Of a stretch of DNA of 64,000 bases, positions 33,915 to 45,610 are shown piece by piece. The DNA comes from Galbula dea. Taxonomy: Eukaryota > Chordata > Aves > Piciformes > Galbulidae. Every line of letters begins with the position of its first letter. Position 1 is the first letter of the stretch. The stretch lies in the NCBI GenBank assembly GCA_013399015.1, contig VWZX01006533.1, forward strand, positions 503,499 through 567,498. Direction: 5' to 3'. Under the pieces are notes generated by a model. That model had not been told where the DNA came from, made no database searches, and saw only the letters and a program-made list of their open reading frames with translations. A program made the translations under genes and the position numbers.

Positions 33915-34235
33915 CAGAGAAACCTTAGTTCCTGCATCCCAGGAGTATGTCCTGCATTTTGCTGTCAGAGCTATTTTACTTGGCTGACAGTATTTGTTCT
34001 GCTGGATGATATTCAGCCAGGTCCCTCCCGGTCCCCAGGAGCATGCACTTAGCACTTGTTCAATCTCCTTTCTTAGGAATGACCAGAGACTTCTGCATCT
34101 GCAGTAGTGATTTCTTGGCAGCCAGAAAAACACTCACAAGATCATTTTTCTCTCATTTTTTAAACAATAGAACTGGTAGCCCCCAAAGATTTCTAAGGTT
34201 TTTTGGTTTGTTTTGATTTGTTGGGGTTTTGTTGG
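33915..34235. other. Unique sequence with a T/G-rich run
   Basis: A TTTTGGTTTGTTTTGATTTG-type stretch lies near 34198-34240, just before a CR1 tail. No gene recognised. Confidence 0.5.
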
Positions 34236-34297
34236 ATTTGTTAGATGGACTTGCTGATCTTGAAGGTCCTTTCCAACCATGAGGATTCCATGATTTC
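34236..34297 (+). mobile_element. CR1 tail remnant, unassigned
   Basis: A 60-base sense terminus: GATGGACTTGCTGATCTTGA, GGTCCTTTCCAACCATGAGG, ATTCCATGATTTC. Confidence 0.8.
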
Positions 34298-35183
34298 CTC
34301 TGGAAAGCCTCCTGAAAACATCTCAGCACATTTGCACTGCAAACAATGACATTTACAAAGCTCTTAGGTTCTCCAGTGCTGATGGAGCCCAGGATCTACC
34401 TAGTGACCTCTGAATCTCTGCCCAACAGCACTCAGATCCTTCAGCTTATCCTGGACATTGTCAACAGCTCCAGGGTGGTTGGAGACCAGAACTCAACAGC
34501 ACTCCTAGAGTGTGCTGAGTGTGTGTTTGTTGGTGTAGCTATATCTGTATCACTCTCAACAGGAGCAGACCAAGGCACAAGGGACTCAGTGCTTCACAGG
34601 CATCAGACCTGAGCTTCATCCACACATCCTCCAATCAGAAGCAGAAAATAAAGGGTGCTAGAACTGGCCCTGCTCAGCCTAGAGCAGGATTACAGGTCCA
34701 GAGGTGCATCCACAGAAGACCTGGCTCCAACAAAAGGCTGTAAGTAATTGTGTGACAGTGTTGACAGATGACTTCAGCTGCACATGACCTCCTTGGACCT
34801 GGAAGCTTATCTCTGCACCGTGTTGCTAATAAGCTCTGCTTCTGAGCTGTAGATTTACTAGTCATCTGACCAGTAAATCTGGTTTGCTTAAATTTAATCC
34901 TGGCTCAGCCTCAGGAAGGCTTTGGATTATCAGATCTATACTCCATTTAACAGTGCTGTCAGCTCCCACAGCCATGAAGTGCTGCTTTTTCTTTCCTTTC
35001 CTAATGACATATAAGAAAATGAGTCACAGCAAATATTCCCTTTACCTCATCCCTCAGAAGGAAAGATCTGCCTGAAAGTGCTCAGTCTGCATCCTTGTAT
35101 CTATTTATCAGCTTTTCATCTGCTAGACTTCCCCACCACTGCTAAATGCAGCTGTTCTTGAATAACCAAGCTTTGACATTCAT
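34298..35183. other. Unique sequence, no gene seen
   Basis: An open frame at 34346-34612 has no splice context or motif and is treated as chance. Confidence 0.55.
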
Positions 35184-35665
35184 ACAATCACAGAGTGTCC
35201 TGAGCTGGAAGGGATCCCCCAGGATCATCCAGTCCAACTCCTGTCCATGCACAGGACAAGCCCAAAGTCACCCCATGTGGCTAAGAGCATTGGCCAAATG
35301 CTGCTGGAGTTCCAGGAGAGTTGGTGCCATGCCTGCACCCCTGGGGAGCCTGTTCCAATGCTCCACCACTCTCTGGGGGAAGAACCTTCTCCTAAGGTCT
35401 AACCTGCCCCTCCCCTGGCACAGCTTCATGCCATTGCTCTGGGTGCTGTCACTGGTCACCAGAGAGAAGAGATCAGCTCCTGCCTCTCCTTCCTCTGTGG
35501 AGAGGAAGTTCTAACCTGCAATGAGGTCTCTACTCAGTCTCCTCTTCTCCAGGCTGAACAGACCAAGTGACTTCAGCCTTTCTTCACCTGGCTTCCCCTC
35601 CAGACCCTTCACCATCTTTGTGGCCTCCTCAGGACACTCTCTAACAACTCAATATCTTATTCATG
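35184..35665 (-). mobile_element. CR1 group E, 3' 0.48 kb
   Basis: Antisense copy from ACAATCACAGAGTGTCCTGA. The minus-strand motif RRFFPQRVVEHWNRLPRGA is near 35410-35350. It closely matches the first part of 19612-20513 and ends near GGACACTCTCTAACAACTC. Confidence 0.94.
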
Positions 35666-35904
35666 TGTGGTTAGCAATTCTCCTTTTATTGCAAAACCCT
35701 TAGAGCTCTTCCACCACAACACAAAGGACATACCTGAAACCCAGAATCCCTAAACTTTTGGTATATGCAGCTAAAGTGCTTGGGAGCACAACTGGTAAGT
35801 AACAGCTTGAGACATCTCTGAGCAAGGTATCTCTAGTATTTGAAAGAGCTAAGGAAAATGGCAGGAGGCACCTGTGGCTTGGTGGGTTTTGATGTGTAGA
35901 CTAC
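35666..35904. other. Unique spacer
   Basis: No feature recognised. Confidence 0.5.
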
Positions 35905-36275
35905 AAAGGCTCAAGAGAAGGAGGCTCAGGGGAGAGCTTACCACATTCTACAGCTCCCTGAAAGGAGGTTGGAGTGTGGTGGGAGCTGGTCTCTTCTCCC
36001 AAGGAATAAGTCTTTAGACAAAAAGGAACAGCCTTAAGTTGCACCAGGAGAGGTTTAGGTTGGACATGAGGAACAATTTCTTCCCCAAAAGGGTTGTCCA
36101 GGCCTGGCCCAGGCTGCCCAGGGCAGTGGTGGAGTCACCATCCCTTGGGTGCTTTCAAAGCCCTGGAGATGTAGTGCTGAGGAGCATGGTTCAGTGGTGA
36201 CCTGGCAGTGTTGGGCTGATGGTTGGACTTGATCCTCCTAAAGGTCTCTTCCATCCTAAATGATTGTGTGATTCT
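35905..36275 (+). mobile_element. CR1 group A (tail A1), 3' 0.37 kb
   Basis: Sense copy from GGCTCAAGAGAAGGAGGCTC through GTTGGACATGAGGAACAATT to AATGATTGTGTGATTCTCTG. Confidence 0.93.
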
Positions 36276-37299
36276 CTGATCATTTCTAAGGACTGAGTTC
36301 TGTCTATTTAAAAGCAGCAGTGAATCAGTTATGTTCTTTGGATTCAAGCCACACTGCTGGATCACAAACACACAGCAACCTCTTGCTACCTCTGTGCTGT
36401 TCTCCAAATAAAGGAACTTGGGTGATTAATGTGTTTGGAATCAATTCTGTTGATAGAGGGAAGTGAGCAGGTCAGGAGCTCAGGTTTATTAGCCAGGCTT
36501 GCTCTGGAGCATTCAGTATTAGTACTGCACTGTGCAGTATCTGAGTTCATCAGGATGAGCAGAAACAACAATCAATGGGAAAATAAGACCTGGGAAGCAG
36601 AAATCAGCAGAGATGTTTCAATAAGGCAGAAGAAACAAAGGATCATTTCCCCTTCCTCAGCTGGTTTGCATTCCCTGGTGCTCCCTGGCAAGGTGCAGAG
36701 CTGCAGGTAACCATGGTAATTAAAGCTGGCTGCAGTTTGGAGAGGAAGGAGACAAATTTGGGTGGCAGTGGTTTCCCTTCACACCCCATGTGGAAAAGAT
36801 GATTCAACAAGGAGAAAAAAAACCCCAAACAATAAAGAAAAGGGGGGGGAAAACCCAATCAAATAGTAATGTACAGGAAGAAATATCAGCCCTTCAGCCA
36901 GGGGAGGTCTAATTGTGGCTCTGAATCCAAAAGTCTGGCTCTCAGAGGTACCTGCAGCTGAGCCAAAAGCCAAGAAGACCACAGCAGGCTAAAGCTTGCA
37001 GCTTTCCCTGGTCTGCTGTCACACAGTAGCTCTTTAAACCACAGCAAGCTGTTGATGGAACAGACAAGGGAAATACTCCTAGGTAGGTCATTAGTACAAA
37101 TCCCATCCATGGGCCAGTTTGGGGATCATCAAGAGAGGCAGAAACAAAGCCTGGGAGTGTGTTTGTCAGAAGTTACATCTGGTTTGTAAAGATGTGACTG
37201 GAACTGATCCATTTTGTGGCTGTTTCCTCTCTCACACAGCTGCTGCTTTAAACACCAAGCAACTGGAAGAAAGGTATGAGTTCAGCACCCCTGGGGTAG
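36276..37299. other. Unique sequence, no gene seen
   Basis: A G8 run lies near 36842. No gene recognised. Confidence 0.55.
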
Positions 37300-37583
37300 G
37301 GGCAAGAGGCTGGGGCCAGTGGTGCCCAGGGACAGCCCAAGGGGCACTGGGCACCAACTGCAACCCAGGAGGTTGCAGCTGAGCAGGAGGAGAAGCTTGT
37401 TTGTTGTGAGGGTGTTGGAGCCCTGGCCCAGGCTTTGCAGAGAGGCTGTGGAGTCTCCTTGTGTGGAGAGATTGCAAGCCCAGCTGGAGGTGACCCTGGG
37501 CAAGCTGCTGTGGGTTTAGCACTGGGGTTGGACTGGATGATCTCCAGAGTCCCTTCCAACCCCAACCAGTCTGTGATTCTGTG
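37300..37583 (+). mobile_element. CR1 group B, 3' end
   Basis: Sense copy from GGCAAGAGGCTGGGGCCAGT to ACCAGTCTGTGATTCTGTGA, with short deletions relative to other B copies: the ACTCTGCTCAG segment before GTGGTGCCC and part of the GCCCCTGCTTTAGCAGG tail. Confidence 0.93.
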
Positions 37584-38112
37584 AAGACCTGATGACATCA
37601 GTCATAGAAAATTCCTTCCTCATGCTCTCAGCTCTCTGTTCTGGATTTTACTGTTATGGAAGTTTCCTCTACCTCTGATTATTTGTCAAGGGAAGCCATA
37701 GCACTCTCTTGCCATCTTCATCACCATCACTCACAACAGCCCAGGTTGCCAGGTCCTTTGATGGAAAGAAATTAAGCAACTGTGCTATCCCATCTCCTTC
37801 CCAGCATGCCTGCACATGGCTCTCAACACTTCCCCCTCACACATGTTGATGTTAGCAGTCTGAGCAATTAAAATTCAACCTGGTCTCTCTGTGTCCATTA
37901 CATATTGCCCTTCAGCCACGAGAAACTTGTTGCATTTCATCAATGCAGACAGGAACTGGCCTCCCCTCATGCCCCTTTCCACACTGGAGCAACCACCCTT
38001 CTTCTCCACACTGATGGGCTGATGGAATTGGCACTACCAGAGAGCTCACACAATGGCAAGATGAGCTGCATCATGGTGCAGACTCTCTGCAGTTGTTTCT
38101 ACCAGGAGAGGG
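37584..38112. other. Unique sequence, no gene seen
   Basis: No feature recognised. Confidence 0.5.
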
Positions 38113-38133
38113 GGTTTTCCCTATGGGAAAACC
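38113..38133. repeat. Perfect hairpin, 9-bp arms
   Basis: GGTTTTCCC, loop TAT, GGGAAAACC. It lies seven bases before a second, larger hairpin. Confidence 0.9.
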
Positions 38134-38139
38134 AGTTCT

Positions 38140-38196
38140 CTGCTCCCAGGGAGCTGAAAACTCTTCAGCTGCTGAAAACTCTTCAGCTGGGAGCAG
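38140..38196. repeat. 57-base compound hairpin with internal direct repeat
   Basis: Outer arms CTGCTCCCA (38140-38148) and TGGGAGCAG (38188-38196) are perfectly complementary. Between them GCTGAAAACTCTTCAGCT occurs twice in tandem (38153-38170 and 38171-38188), and each copy is itself an inverted repeat (AGCTGAA..TTCAGCT). Confidence 0.9.
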
Positions 38197-38409
38197 TTTT
38201 GCTTCTCCCTTAGGTGTGGACAGGTTGGCACAGATGTTTTCCATTGAACCAACAAATGAAAGGTTCTCTGCTGAAGAAGTTAACAGTAGGAGCAAGATAC
38301 TTAGCAGCCAAAAATATCCTTAGTATAGAAGCAAGAAGAAACTCAGGGTGTCCTCTACATTTTGACTTCAGACCAGGACCCTTTATGATTTTGTTCTGCT
38401 AACAAAAGA
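38197..38409. other. Unique spacer
   Basis: No feature recognised. Confidence 0.5.
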
Positions 38410-38832
38410 AGGGTCTAGAGCACAGGTGTTGTGAGGAGCAGCTGAGGGAGCTGGGCTTGGTTAGCCTGGAGAAGAGGAGGCTCAGGGGAGACCTTCTCAC
38501 TCTCTGCAACTCCCTGAGAGGAGGTTGGAGCCAGGTGAGGCTTGGGCTCTTCTGCTAAGGAACAAATCACTAGATAGGAGGGAACAGCATCAAGTTGCAC
38601 CAAGGAAGGTTTAGGTTGGATATTAGGAACAATTTCTTCCCCAAAAGGGTTGTCCAGGCCTGGCCCAGGCTGCCCAGGGCAGTGATGCAATCCCTGTCCT
38701 TGGAGGGCTTTCAAAGATGAGTAGATCTATTTCTGAAGGCCATGGTTTAGTGATGTGCTTGGCAATGCTAGATTAAGGATTGGACTTGATGACCTTCAAA
38801 GTCTCTTTCAACCCAAAGAACTTTATGATTCC
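38410..38832 (+). mobile_element. CR1 group A (tail A1), 3' 0.42 kb
   Basis: Sense copy from GGGTCTAGAGCACAGGTGTT to AGAACTTTATGATTCCAC. The tail is more diverged (GAAGGCCATGGTTTAGTGAT). Confidence 0.93.
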
Positions 38833-39943
38833 ACACCAACAAGGTCTGATCTGCTGAGTCAGCAGTGCCCAGGCTGACTCTGTGTGCAATGTGTGCATGT
38901 AAGCACTAAGCAGTGGAGCTCTTTGGTGGGGACTCTGGAGGGGTTACAAGAGTTGTACTGGCCATGATAATGATGATCTTGCAGCTGCCATAGCATCACT
39001 GCAGAGCGGTTTCTAGGCTCTCAGGCTTTGACAACCTGCTGCTGGGAAGAAGCCTGAGCAAGTTGTACTCCTCCTGCATGCTAATGGGAGCCAGGACAGG
39101 TATGGTTGCAGCATGAGACCTTTTTCTGCATGATGTATGTGGAGGTTAACTCAATCCAAGTGTCATTAGAAAACAGCTCCTTGATGCTCCTCAGGAAAGA
39201 GAAGGTAGAGGCTCCTCTTGGACAACAAGCAAGCAATGTGCAAGGATTCATGCACCATAACCAAGTCATCTTGCAAAACCCCCAGAGCATATTAACCATT
39301 TGCAAAGCTCTTACAGGGTCAAAGATGCCTCACTTGTTACCACCACAGATCTGCCCCAGCTGCTGGAGGTGTTGAGCTCTCAGTGTGCACAGCTGTGCCT
39401 TCTTGGGCAGCCTCCAGAAGGTCTGCTGGGTGCTGCATCTCTCAACACATCAGATCCTTCTGAGCTGGACCTGGCAGCCTTCACTGCAGTGCTTGATGTC
39501 ATTCCTTTGGGATGCTAGCTAGGCTTTTGGATTCCATGTGTGACCTGAAACCAGTAGCTTTAGATCTGTCAGCAGAAGGCATGTGTGCAGGGGGAGCCAT
39601 CTGCCAGACCCTCAACATCCCCTTTGCCAGCAGAAGAGCACAGCAGTGGCTAGCATGTTTCCCAAGCTGGCTGACCTTTGGCAACCTCTAAACACTAAAT
39701 GTTTCCTTCTCAGAGGCTCCTGTCTTCTACCAGAGCTGGCTCTATGGAAGAAGAATCTTCTGACCATGGAGATGCAATGGATTTTCCCTCAATCCTAATT
39801 CAGGTATTTGTTTCCTTTAATTATTAACATGCTTTCAGAATGTCTCCACTGAGTTGGGAAGGCAGAGATGCTAGAAGCTGGAATTTGCATCAGGTTGTCA
39901 CTGGAAGCAAACCTGAAGTTCAAAGCTGAAAACTTTAATCTCA

Positions 39944-40018
39944 AAGTTTGAGACTAAGGCTGGTTTGAGATGATTAAGGCTGGTTTGAGGCTGACTAAGG
40001 TTGTTCTGAGACTAAGGT
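39944..40018. repeat. Short degenerate tandem, about 20-bp units
   Basis: Three to four units of GACTAAGGCTGGTTTGAG with substitutions, ending GACTAAGG. Confidence 0.8.
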
Positions 40019-41647
40019 GTATAGGAAAAACAGAATCACAGCATGGTTTGAAGGTTCAGTTGCCTGTCAGATGGCTACACTTAGGCTGGGTGAATGCCAG
40101 TCTTACAGATCCCTGATGAAATTCCACCTGTGTCCCAGGACAGATCCCAATCTACTGCACCCAGGCTAAAGGCTGACATATTGACCTCTTCCAGGGGTGG
40201 GGGTTACAAATCCTTTTCCATTCCTGCTGAAGTAACTAGGGCATTCCATGATAAAAAGGGAAGAGGAATGTCATACTTCTCATCACAAGCAGTTTCTGCA
40301 GTCTACATTTCATGTTGGCAGTTCAGATCTCAATTATTGCAACCTCAGCAGACCTGCCTTGCTGTCTGATCTTCTCTTTGGGGCTGAAAGTCAGTCTGAA
40401 ATGATGAAGCATTGGAGGAAGCCTTGGTTTATAAAAGTTGTGTGACTTCTTGTTTCTGCCTTGTTTCTGGCTACCAACTTTAACATCATCTTGGAAGTAT
40501 TTTACTGCCAGTGAAGAAGACTTTCCCATGGTGTAAACTGTTCCCTTTCCCTGCCTGTTCTTCCCTGCTCAGCTGGGATTTTCTTTGTAACTCTCTCCTC
40601 CTGATAGCTCTGAACAGGATGAGCAATGCCCACAGGATCTTTTTGCAGCACCATGTCTTCAGCAGAGGCTGCATGGTGTCCCATGATGCCAAGGAGATCT
40701 TGTTCTTCCCTAGGCTGACTGTGGACTGAAGGTGGCACCATGACCAGTCAACATTTGCCCTGTGTCTTATGTCCCTGATCCCTCTCCTCCAAAGGCCACC
40801 AGTCTAGTTGGACCTCCAAGCAAACCCAACATAGAAACCTCAGTGTTGATGTGAGCAGCTCCACTTGGTGTTGGAGTTTTGTTGGTCTCTTTGTGGATGT
40901 CTTTACCATAGTGTTAAGAGCAGCAGGCTGAGAAGCTTGGATGGTGGGGTCAGAGAAGGGTGAGACTAGGAAAGGTCAGAGAAGGATGGTTTGGAGCAGA
41001 TGGGAAGCCACTCTCCACCTCACCTGTGAGCTAAGTTTATACTGAGTGTAGACTGAGAGAAGCAAGAACCAATTGATCTGCAACTTGGACAAACTTCTAA
41101 TGACCTGAACTTCTCCTTTGCCAGAAGCAGGTAGACTTCCAACTGTGTCCCCAAAACCACAGACCTTCTGCCTGCAGCCAACATCACTGCAGAGCAGGAG
41201 AAGGCAGACTTTGTGTTTTCATCTGCCAGGTCACTTGGTCCAAATCTTTATCTGCTTTGATGCTCTTAGGTGGTGATGTTCTAACATTCCTTGTAGTGTA
41301 GCTCTTGCTTTCACCCCACATCCCTGGTTGTTTACCTTCCTAAAACCCTGCCTTCACTCAGTTAGTCTCGTGCTGCAGCAAATTGGAGGAGATTTTTAAA
41401 GCAGCTCCATACTGTGCATTAATTTCTTTCCACATAATTGTATTTCTATCTCAACAAATAGGCTTGAAGCCCATTATTGTGCTGAAATGAGTGCTAATGG
41501 CTCTCAGCACTTTCATGCAGCTAATTGTGCATTCATTTCACAGCTTTGATGGCTCACAAAGACTTCCAGTTCTTCATTGGCATGCAACAACTGTGAAGGA
41601 TGAATTAAATGGCTCCTTATTTTATCTACAGATTGGATTTGGTTCCC

Positions 41648-41670
41648 CACCACCACCACCACCACCACCC
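41648..41670. repeat. (CCA)n microsatellite
   Basis: Seven perfect CCA triplets flanked by C runs. Confidence 0.95.
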
Positions 41671-41751
41671 CAAAAACTCTACACAGAGTCCACTGTTGGG
41701 GTACAACAAACAGCTCCTTTGAAAGGTGGAACCTCCTGTCAGGAAGGCAAT

Positions 41752-41985
41752 TATAGAATCCTAGAATTGTCAGAGTTGGAAGGGAGCTTCAAGATCATCT
41801 AGTCCCAACCCCCTGCCTGCCAGGGACACCTTCCACTAGAGCAGCTTGCCCACAGCCCCAGCCAGCCTAGCCTTCAAAGCTTCCAGGGATGGAGCTTCCA
41901 CAGCCTCTCTGGGTAACCTGTGCCAGTGTCTCCCCACCCTCACAGGGAAGAACTTCCTCCTGATGTCCAATCTCAATCTCCCCAT
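41752..41985 (-). mobile_element. CR1 group C, 3' end
   Basis: Antisense copy starting ATAGAATCCTAGAATTGTCA. The minus-strand motif LDIRRKFFPVRVGRHWHRLP is near 41980-41910. Confidence 0.94.
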
Positions 41986-43048
41986 CTTCATCCATCCCCA
42001 ACCTGAACAAAAACCCCCCAAAATAGTCCTTCTTTGCATCATGCCACCATGTACAAATGAACATGTTTTGCATAGCAGGGTGGACACCAATTTGCTGCAG
42101 TTTGCTTTCCAGCCAAGTCCCAAAGGGCTGCAGAAGAAGGGAAGAATGCAGATGTTCAAGAGAAGGTTGGGTGTTACCCATAAGCTGTAGAGATGTCTTT
42201 CAAAGCTGGTGTTAAATGTGTGCTGCACTTATCCCTGGAGACCACAGAGTATCTGGTGTCTCATGGACCCATAGTGCTCATCCTGAGCACTGCTATCCTG
42301 CAGGGCAGGCTTGGCAATGGTGATCTGAAATGAAAGGGAAAAAACAAAACACCCTTCAAGTGAGCAGGTCTTGACTCCATGGCTGATTTTTGCCCATGAA
42401 GAGGCACCAGATGTATGGAGGGAACTGAAGGCACCATCTGAACAACATCTTGGACTAGAAACCTTAGTGGAAGCTTAGGGACATACCAGCTGGGACTTAG
42501 AAGGAGAAAAGAGGGAGTTAAGGCTCTCCAATCTACTTGTCCATCACAGAATCTCCCTGAACATCTATCCCTTGCTTCTTTGCCTCCTTGTTCTACCCTA
42601 GTTATTGATCATCTTTACCCAGTCTGGGGCTTTCTGGTTTGTGTTTGGTCAGTGCCCAGGCTCAGATGTCCCAGTCCTACCTGAGACAAGCAGACAGCTG
42701 GGCTTTCCTCCAAGGTGTACTCATGCCAGCAGATGTGAAGGGGATGTCCTCCTGTGGGACAGGGTGAGCTCAACCCACCTGAACTTAGAGACTAATGTCT
42801 AGCCTGCACTGGAGAGGGAAGGAAGCTGCTAGCCCCTAGATGGTTTCCTTTGGACCCCACCTTCCCACAGAGGGCAGATTTGGGCTATTTCTGGAGTTTT
42901 CTAAAGTCCCATCATCATCTGGCTTCCAATAAACTGGGCAAGCCTTTAGCCTGGTAACACATTGCTACCTGGATGGGAGGTTTCCACTCCATAGCCACTT
43001 TTCTTCCAGGGAACTGAAACATTTCATGTCAGCCAATGATTTTGGAGT

Positions 43049-43085
43049 TTGGTTTGGTTTGGGTTTGAGTTTGGGTTTGGTTTTG
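43049..43085. repeat. Degenerate (GGTTT)n / (GGGTTT)n run
   Basis: TTTGGTTTGGTTTGGGTTTG then AGTTTGGGTTTGG. Too short and irregular to be interstitial telomeric repeat. Confidence 0.8.
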
Positions 43086-43703
43086 CCTGGAAGAGAAGTG
43101 GAGAGAATGAATTAATCCACACCAGCACTGAGGAAGGGAAAGAAAGTCAATGGAAAAGCATGATGAAAAGCCTGAGCTCACTGCAGTTTGGGCATGCAGT
43201 GGAAACACTGGTAGTGAGAAAGAAAAAGGAGTTTGCTCCAGAGTTCAAGCACACTGCTAATATCTGGGGGATGAGAATGCACAGAAGCCTTGGGAAGGAG
43301 CCTGAGGGCACACTCTATGCCTATGCAAATGGGATGGGAAGCTGCAGTCTGAAATACTACATATTCTGCCTCTTTTAAAGAGCAAACTGAGGCCAGTAAA
43401 GACTTCAGCCCAAGCTCAACTTAAAGGTGAGGCTAGGAGGAGAAATACAAGGTGCTAAAAGTTGAAGCATAGTAGGAAGGAAGAGTTAGGGGTTTTTTTT
43501 CTCATGGTAGAGGGCATCTCTCCCACATCCCACACAATTTAGCATCCTGTGGCCAGCAGAACCATGCCAGATGGTGTTTCTCTGTTCACAGCAGGATGAA
43601 CATGGACCCTCAGGCTACTGTTGTGTAGCACAATCCAGTAGAGATCTTTGGACTGCCATAAAACATTCAAGAAGCCAGATGGGAAGGTGGTAAAATAATC
43701 ATT

Positions 43704-43757
43704 CTTCCTTATCCAGACTTCCTTATCCAAAAGCATGCCTTCCTTATCCAGGCATGC
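43704..43757. repeat. Triplicated CTTCCTTATCCA with flanking inverted repeat
   Basis: CTTCCTTATCCA occurs at 43704, 43718 and 43739. The third copy lies between perfect inverted arms GCATGCC (43733-43739) and GGCATGC (43751-43757). Confidence 0.9.
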
Positions 43758-44048
43758 TTCTGGCCAGGGTTAAGAAGACTGAAGGACCAGAAGGGAAGAA
43801 CACTGCCCAAAGTGGACCCAGAAGCTCTCTAGGTTAGGTTTGTGTGTGCAGTTTACATGAGCACTGATGTGTTGTGTTTAGGTGTTGGGAGCCAGGATCA
43901 TTCCATCTCATGAGGTTCCTCACTGAGATGCTGAAGCAGGTGGCAGGGAGCAAGGGTAGTTGGAGAGACTATGGCTGAGGAGATTCCTGACCTTCCATTT
44001 GCTACAGCAGTAGCTGTAGCTCAGGTGACAAAACATCTAACAGAATGA

Positions 44049-44345
44049 TCATAGAATCACAGATTTATTAAGGTTGGAAGAGACCTTTTAAGATCATCAA
44101 GTCCAGCTGTCAACCCAACCTTGCCTGGTCACCACTAAGCCATAGCCCTCAGCACCACATCTCCAGGGCTTTAAAAACCCCTCCAGGGATGGGGACTCCA
44201 CCACTGCCCTGGGCAGCCTGGGCCAGGGCTCCACAACCCTTTCCAGGAAGAAATTGTTCCTCATGTCCAACCTAAACCTCCCCTGGCACAACTTGAGTCT
44301 GTTTCCTCTTGTCCTATCACTTCTTCCTTGGGAGAAGAACCCAAC
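44049..44345 (-). mobile_element. CR1 group A (tail A1), 3' 0.3 kb
   Basis: Antisense copy from TCATAGAATCACAGATTTAT. The minus-strand motif FRLDMRNNFFLERVVEPWPR is near 44285-44230. It is truncated just past GAGAAGAACCCAACTC. Confidence 0.94.
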
Positions 44346-44742
44346 TCAGGGGAATCTGGAGGAATAAGCCAAGCCCTGCACCCTTGGCTGTATGGGTGTG
44401 ACACCCAGGGAGATGAAAGCCAGAAGCCCTTCTCCACATCACCTCTCTCCTTGAGATCCATAATGAATGCCTGAGCTGGATATTTTGCAACCCTGACCAA
44501 TTAATTTTGTGCTCAGTGGCTTTTTCTAACAAAAAAATCTTTAAAACAACAAATCTGCCAAGAATTTCATTAGCTTTACAATGTGATTTGACTTAGTCCA
44601 GCCAAATTATTATATTCTTACAGTACTAAAAATAAAGAAAAGCACTGAGGAGTTGAAACAACCCAGAAATAGAGCAAGGTTTCTCTCCAGGAGTCAATGT
44701 GGAAACCAAACATGGTTAATATGTATCATGAAACTGCATGCT
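44346..44742. other. Unique sequence, no gene seen
   Basis: AT-rich 44520-44640. No gene recognised. Confidence 0.5.
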
Positions 44743-45610
44743 TCACACAATCCCTGAGTTCTAGGGGTTGGCAAGGACCTCTAGGGCTCATCCAGTCCAA
44801 CCCCTGCTCCAGCAGGGGCACCCACAGCAGCTTGCCCAGCATCACCTCCAGCTGGGCTTGGAATCTCTCCACACAAGGAGACTCCACAGCCTCTCTGCAA
44901 AGCCTGGGCCAGGCCTCCAACACCCTCACAACAAACAACAACCTCCTCCTGCTCAGCTGCAACCTGCTGGCTTCCAGTTTGTGCCCAGTGCCCCTTGGGC
45001 TGTCCCTGGGCACCACTGAGCAGAGTCTGGCCCCAGCCTCTTGCCTTCTGCCCTTCAGCTCTTGCTCAGCCTTGAGCAGCTCCCCCCTGGGGCTGCTCTT
45101 CTCCAGGCTCAGCAGCCCCAGGGCTCTCAGCCTTTCTTCCTGCCACAGATGTTGCAGTGCCCTCAGCATCTTCTTAGCTTCTGCTGGGCTCTCTCCAGTA
45201 GTTCCTTGTCTGTCTGGAGCTAGGGAGCCCACAACTGGACCCAGTTTTCCAGCTGGGGCCTCCCTAGGACAGAGTAGAAAGGGAGGAGAACCTCCCTGGA
45301 CCTGCTGGTCACTCTTGTCTTCATGCACCCCAGGAGACCATTGGCCTTCTTGGCCCCAAGAACACATTGCTGGCTCATGATGAACTTGTCCACCAGCACT
45401 CCCAGGTCCTTCTCTGCAGAGCTGCTTTCCAGCAGGTCACCCCCTAACCTGCTCCATGAGGTGATTCCTCCCCAGGTGCAGGACTCTACACTTGTCCTTG
45501 AACCTCCTCATGAGGTTCCTCTCCCCCAGCTCTCAGCCTGCCCAGGTCTCCCTGAAAGCCAGCCCAGCCTGACAGGTATCAGCCACTCCTCCCAGTGCTG
45601 GATCATCACA
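44743..45610 (-). mobile_element. CR1 group B, 3' 0.87 kb
   Basis: Antisense, the longest B copy. The minus-strand frame 44726-45367 is open for 213 codons and covers LAPDRQGTTGESPAEAKKML, EERLRALGLLSLEKSSPRGE, GARLCSVVPRDSPRGTGHKL, WPRLCREAVESPCVERFQAQ and LGKLLWVPLLEQGLDW. Upstream of it on the minus strand (plus 45380-45610) older CR1 RT sequence continues in other frames, for example the complement of CCTCATGAGGTTCCTCTCCC. Confidence 0.95.

Larger units (their letters stand above)
38833..41751. other. Longest CR1-free stretch, unique sequence
   Basis: About 2.9 kb. It contains a short tandem of GACTAAGGCTGGTTTGAG-like units (39944-40018) and a (CCA)7 run at 41648-41670 next to the following CR1. 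Several open frames of 60-90 codons lack splice context or recognisable motifs. No gene recognised. Confidence 0.55.
41986..44048. other. CR1-free unique region
   Basis: About 2 kb with a GGTTT-type run (43049-43085), a T8 run near 43492 and a small repeat-plus-hairpin at 43704-43757. No gene recognised. Confidence 0.55.

Noticed and set aside
40028..40055. Possible CR1 3' terminus (CAGAATCACAGCATGGTTTG)
   Set aside because: Only about 25 bases match, with no continuation into a tail; too short to call.
43049..43085. Interstitial telomeric repeat
   Set aside because: Units are GGTTT/GGGTTT with irregular spacing, not TTAGGG arrays.
44697..45380. A 227-codon plus-strand frame
   Set aside because: It is the reverse-strand shadow of the group B CR1 coding region; the same pattern recurs opposite every B copy.
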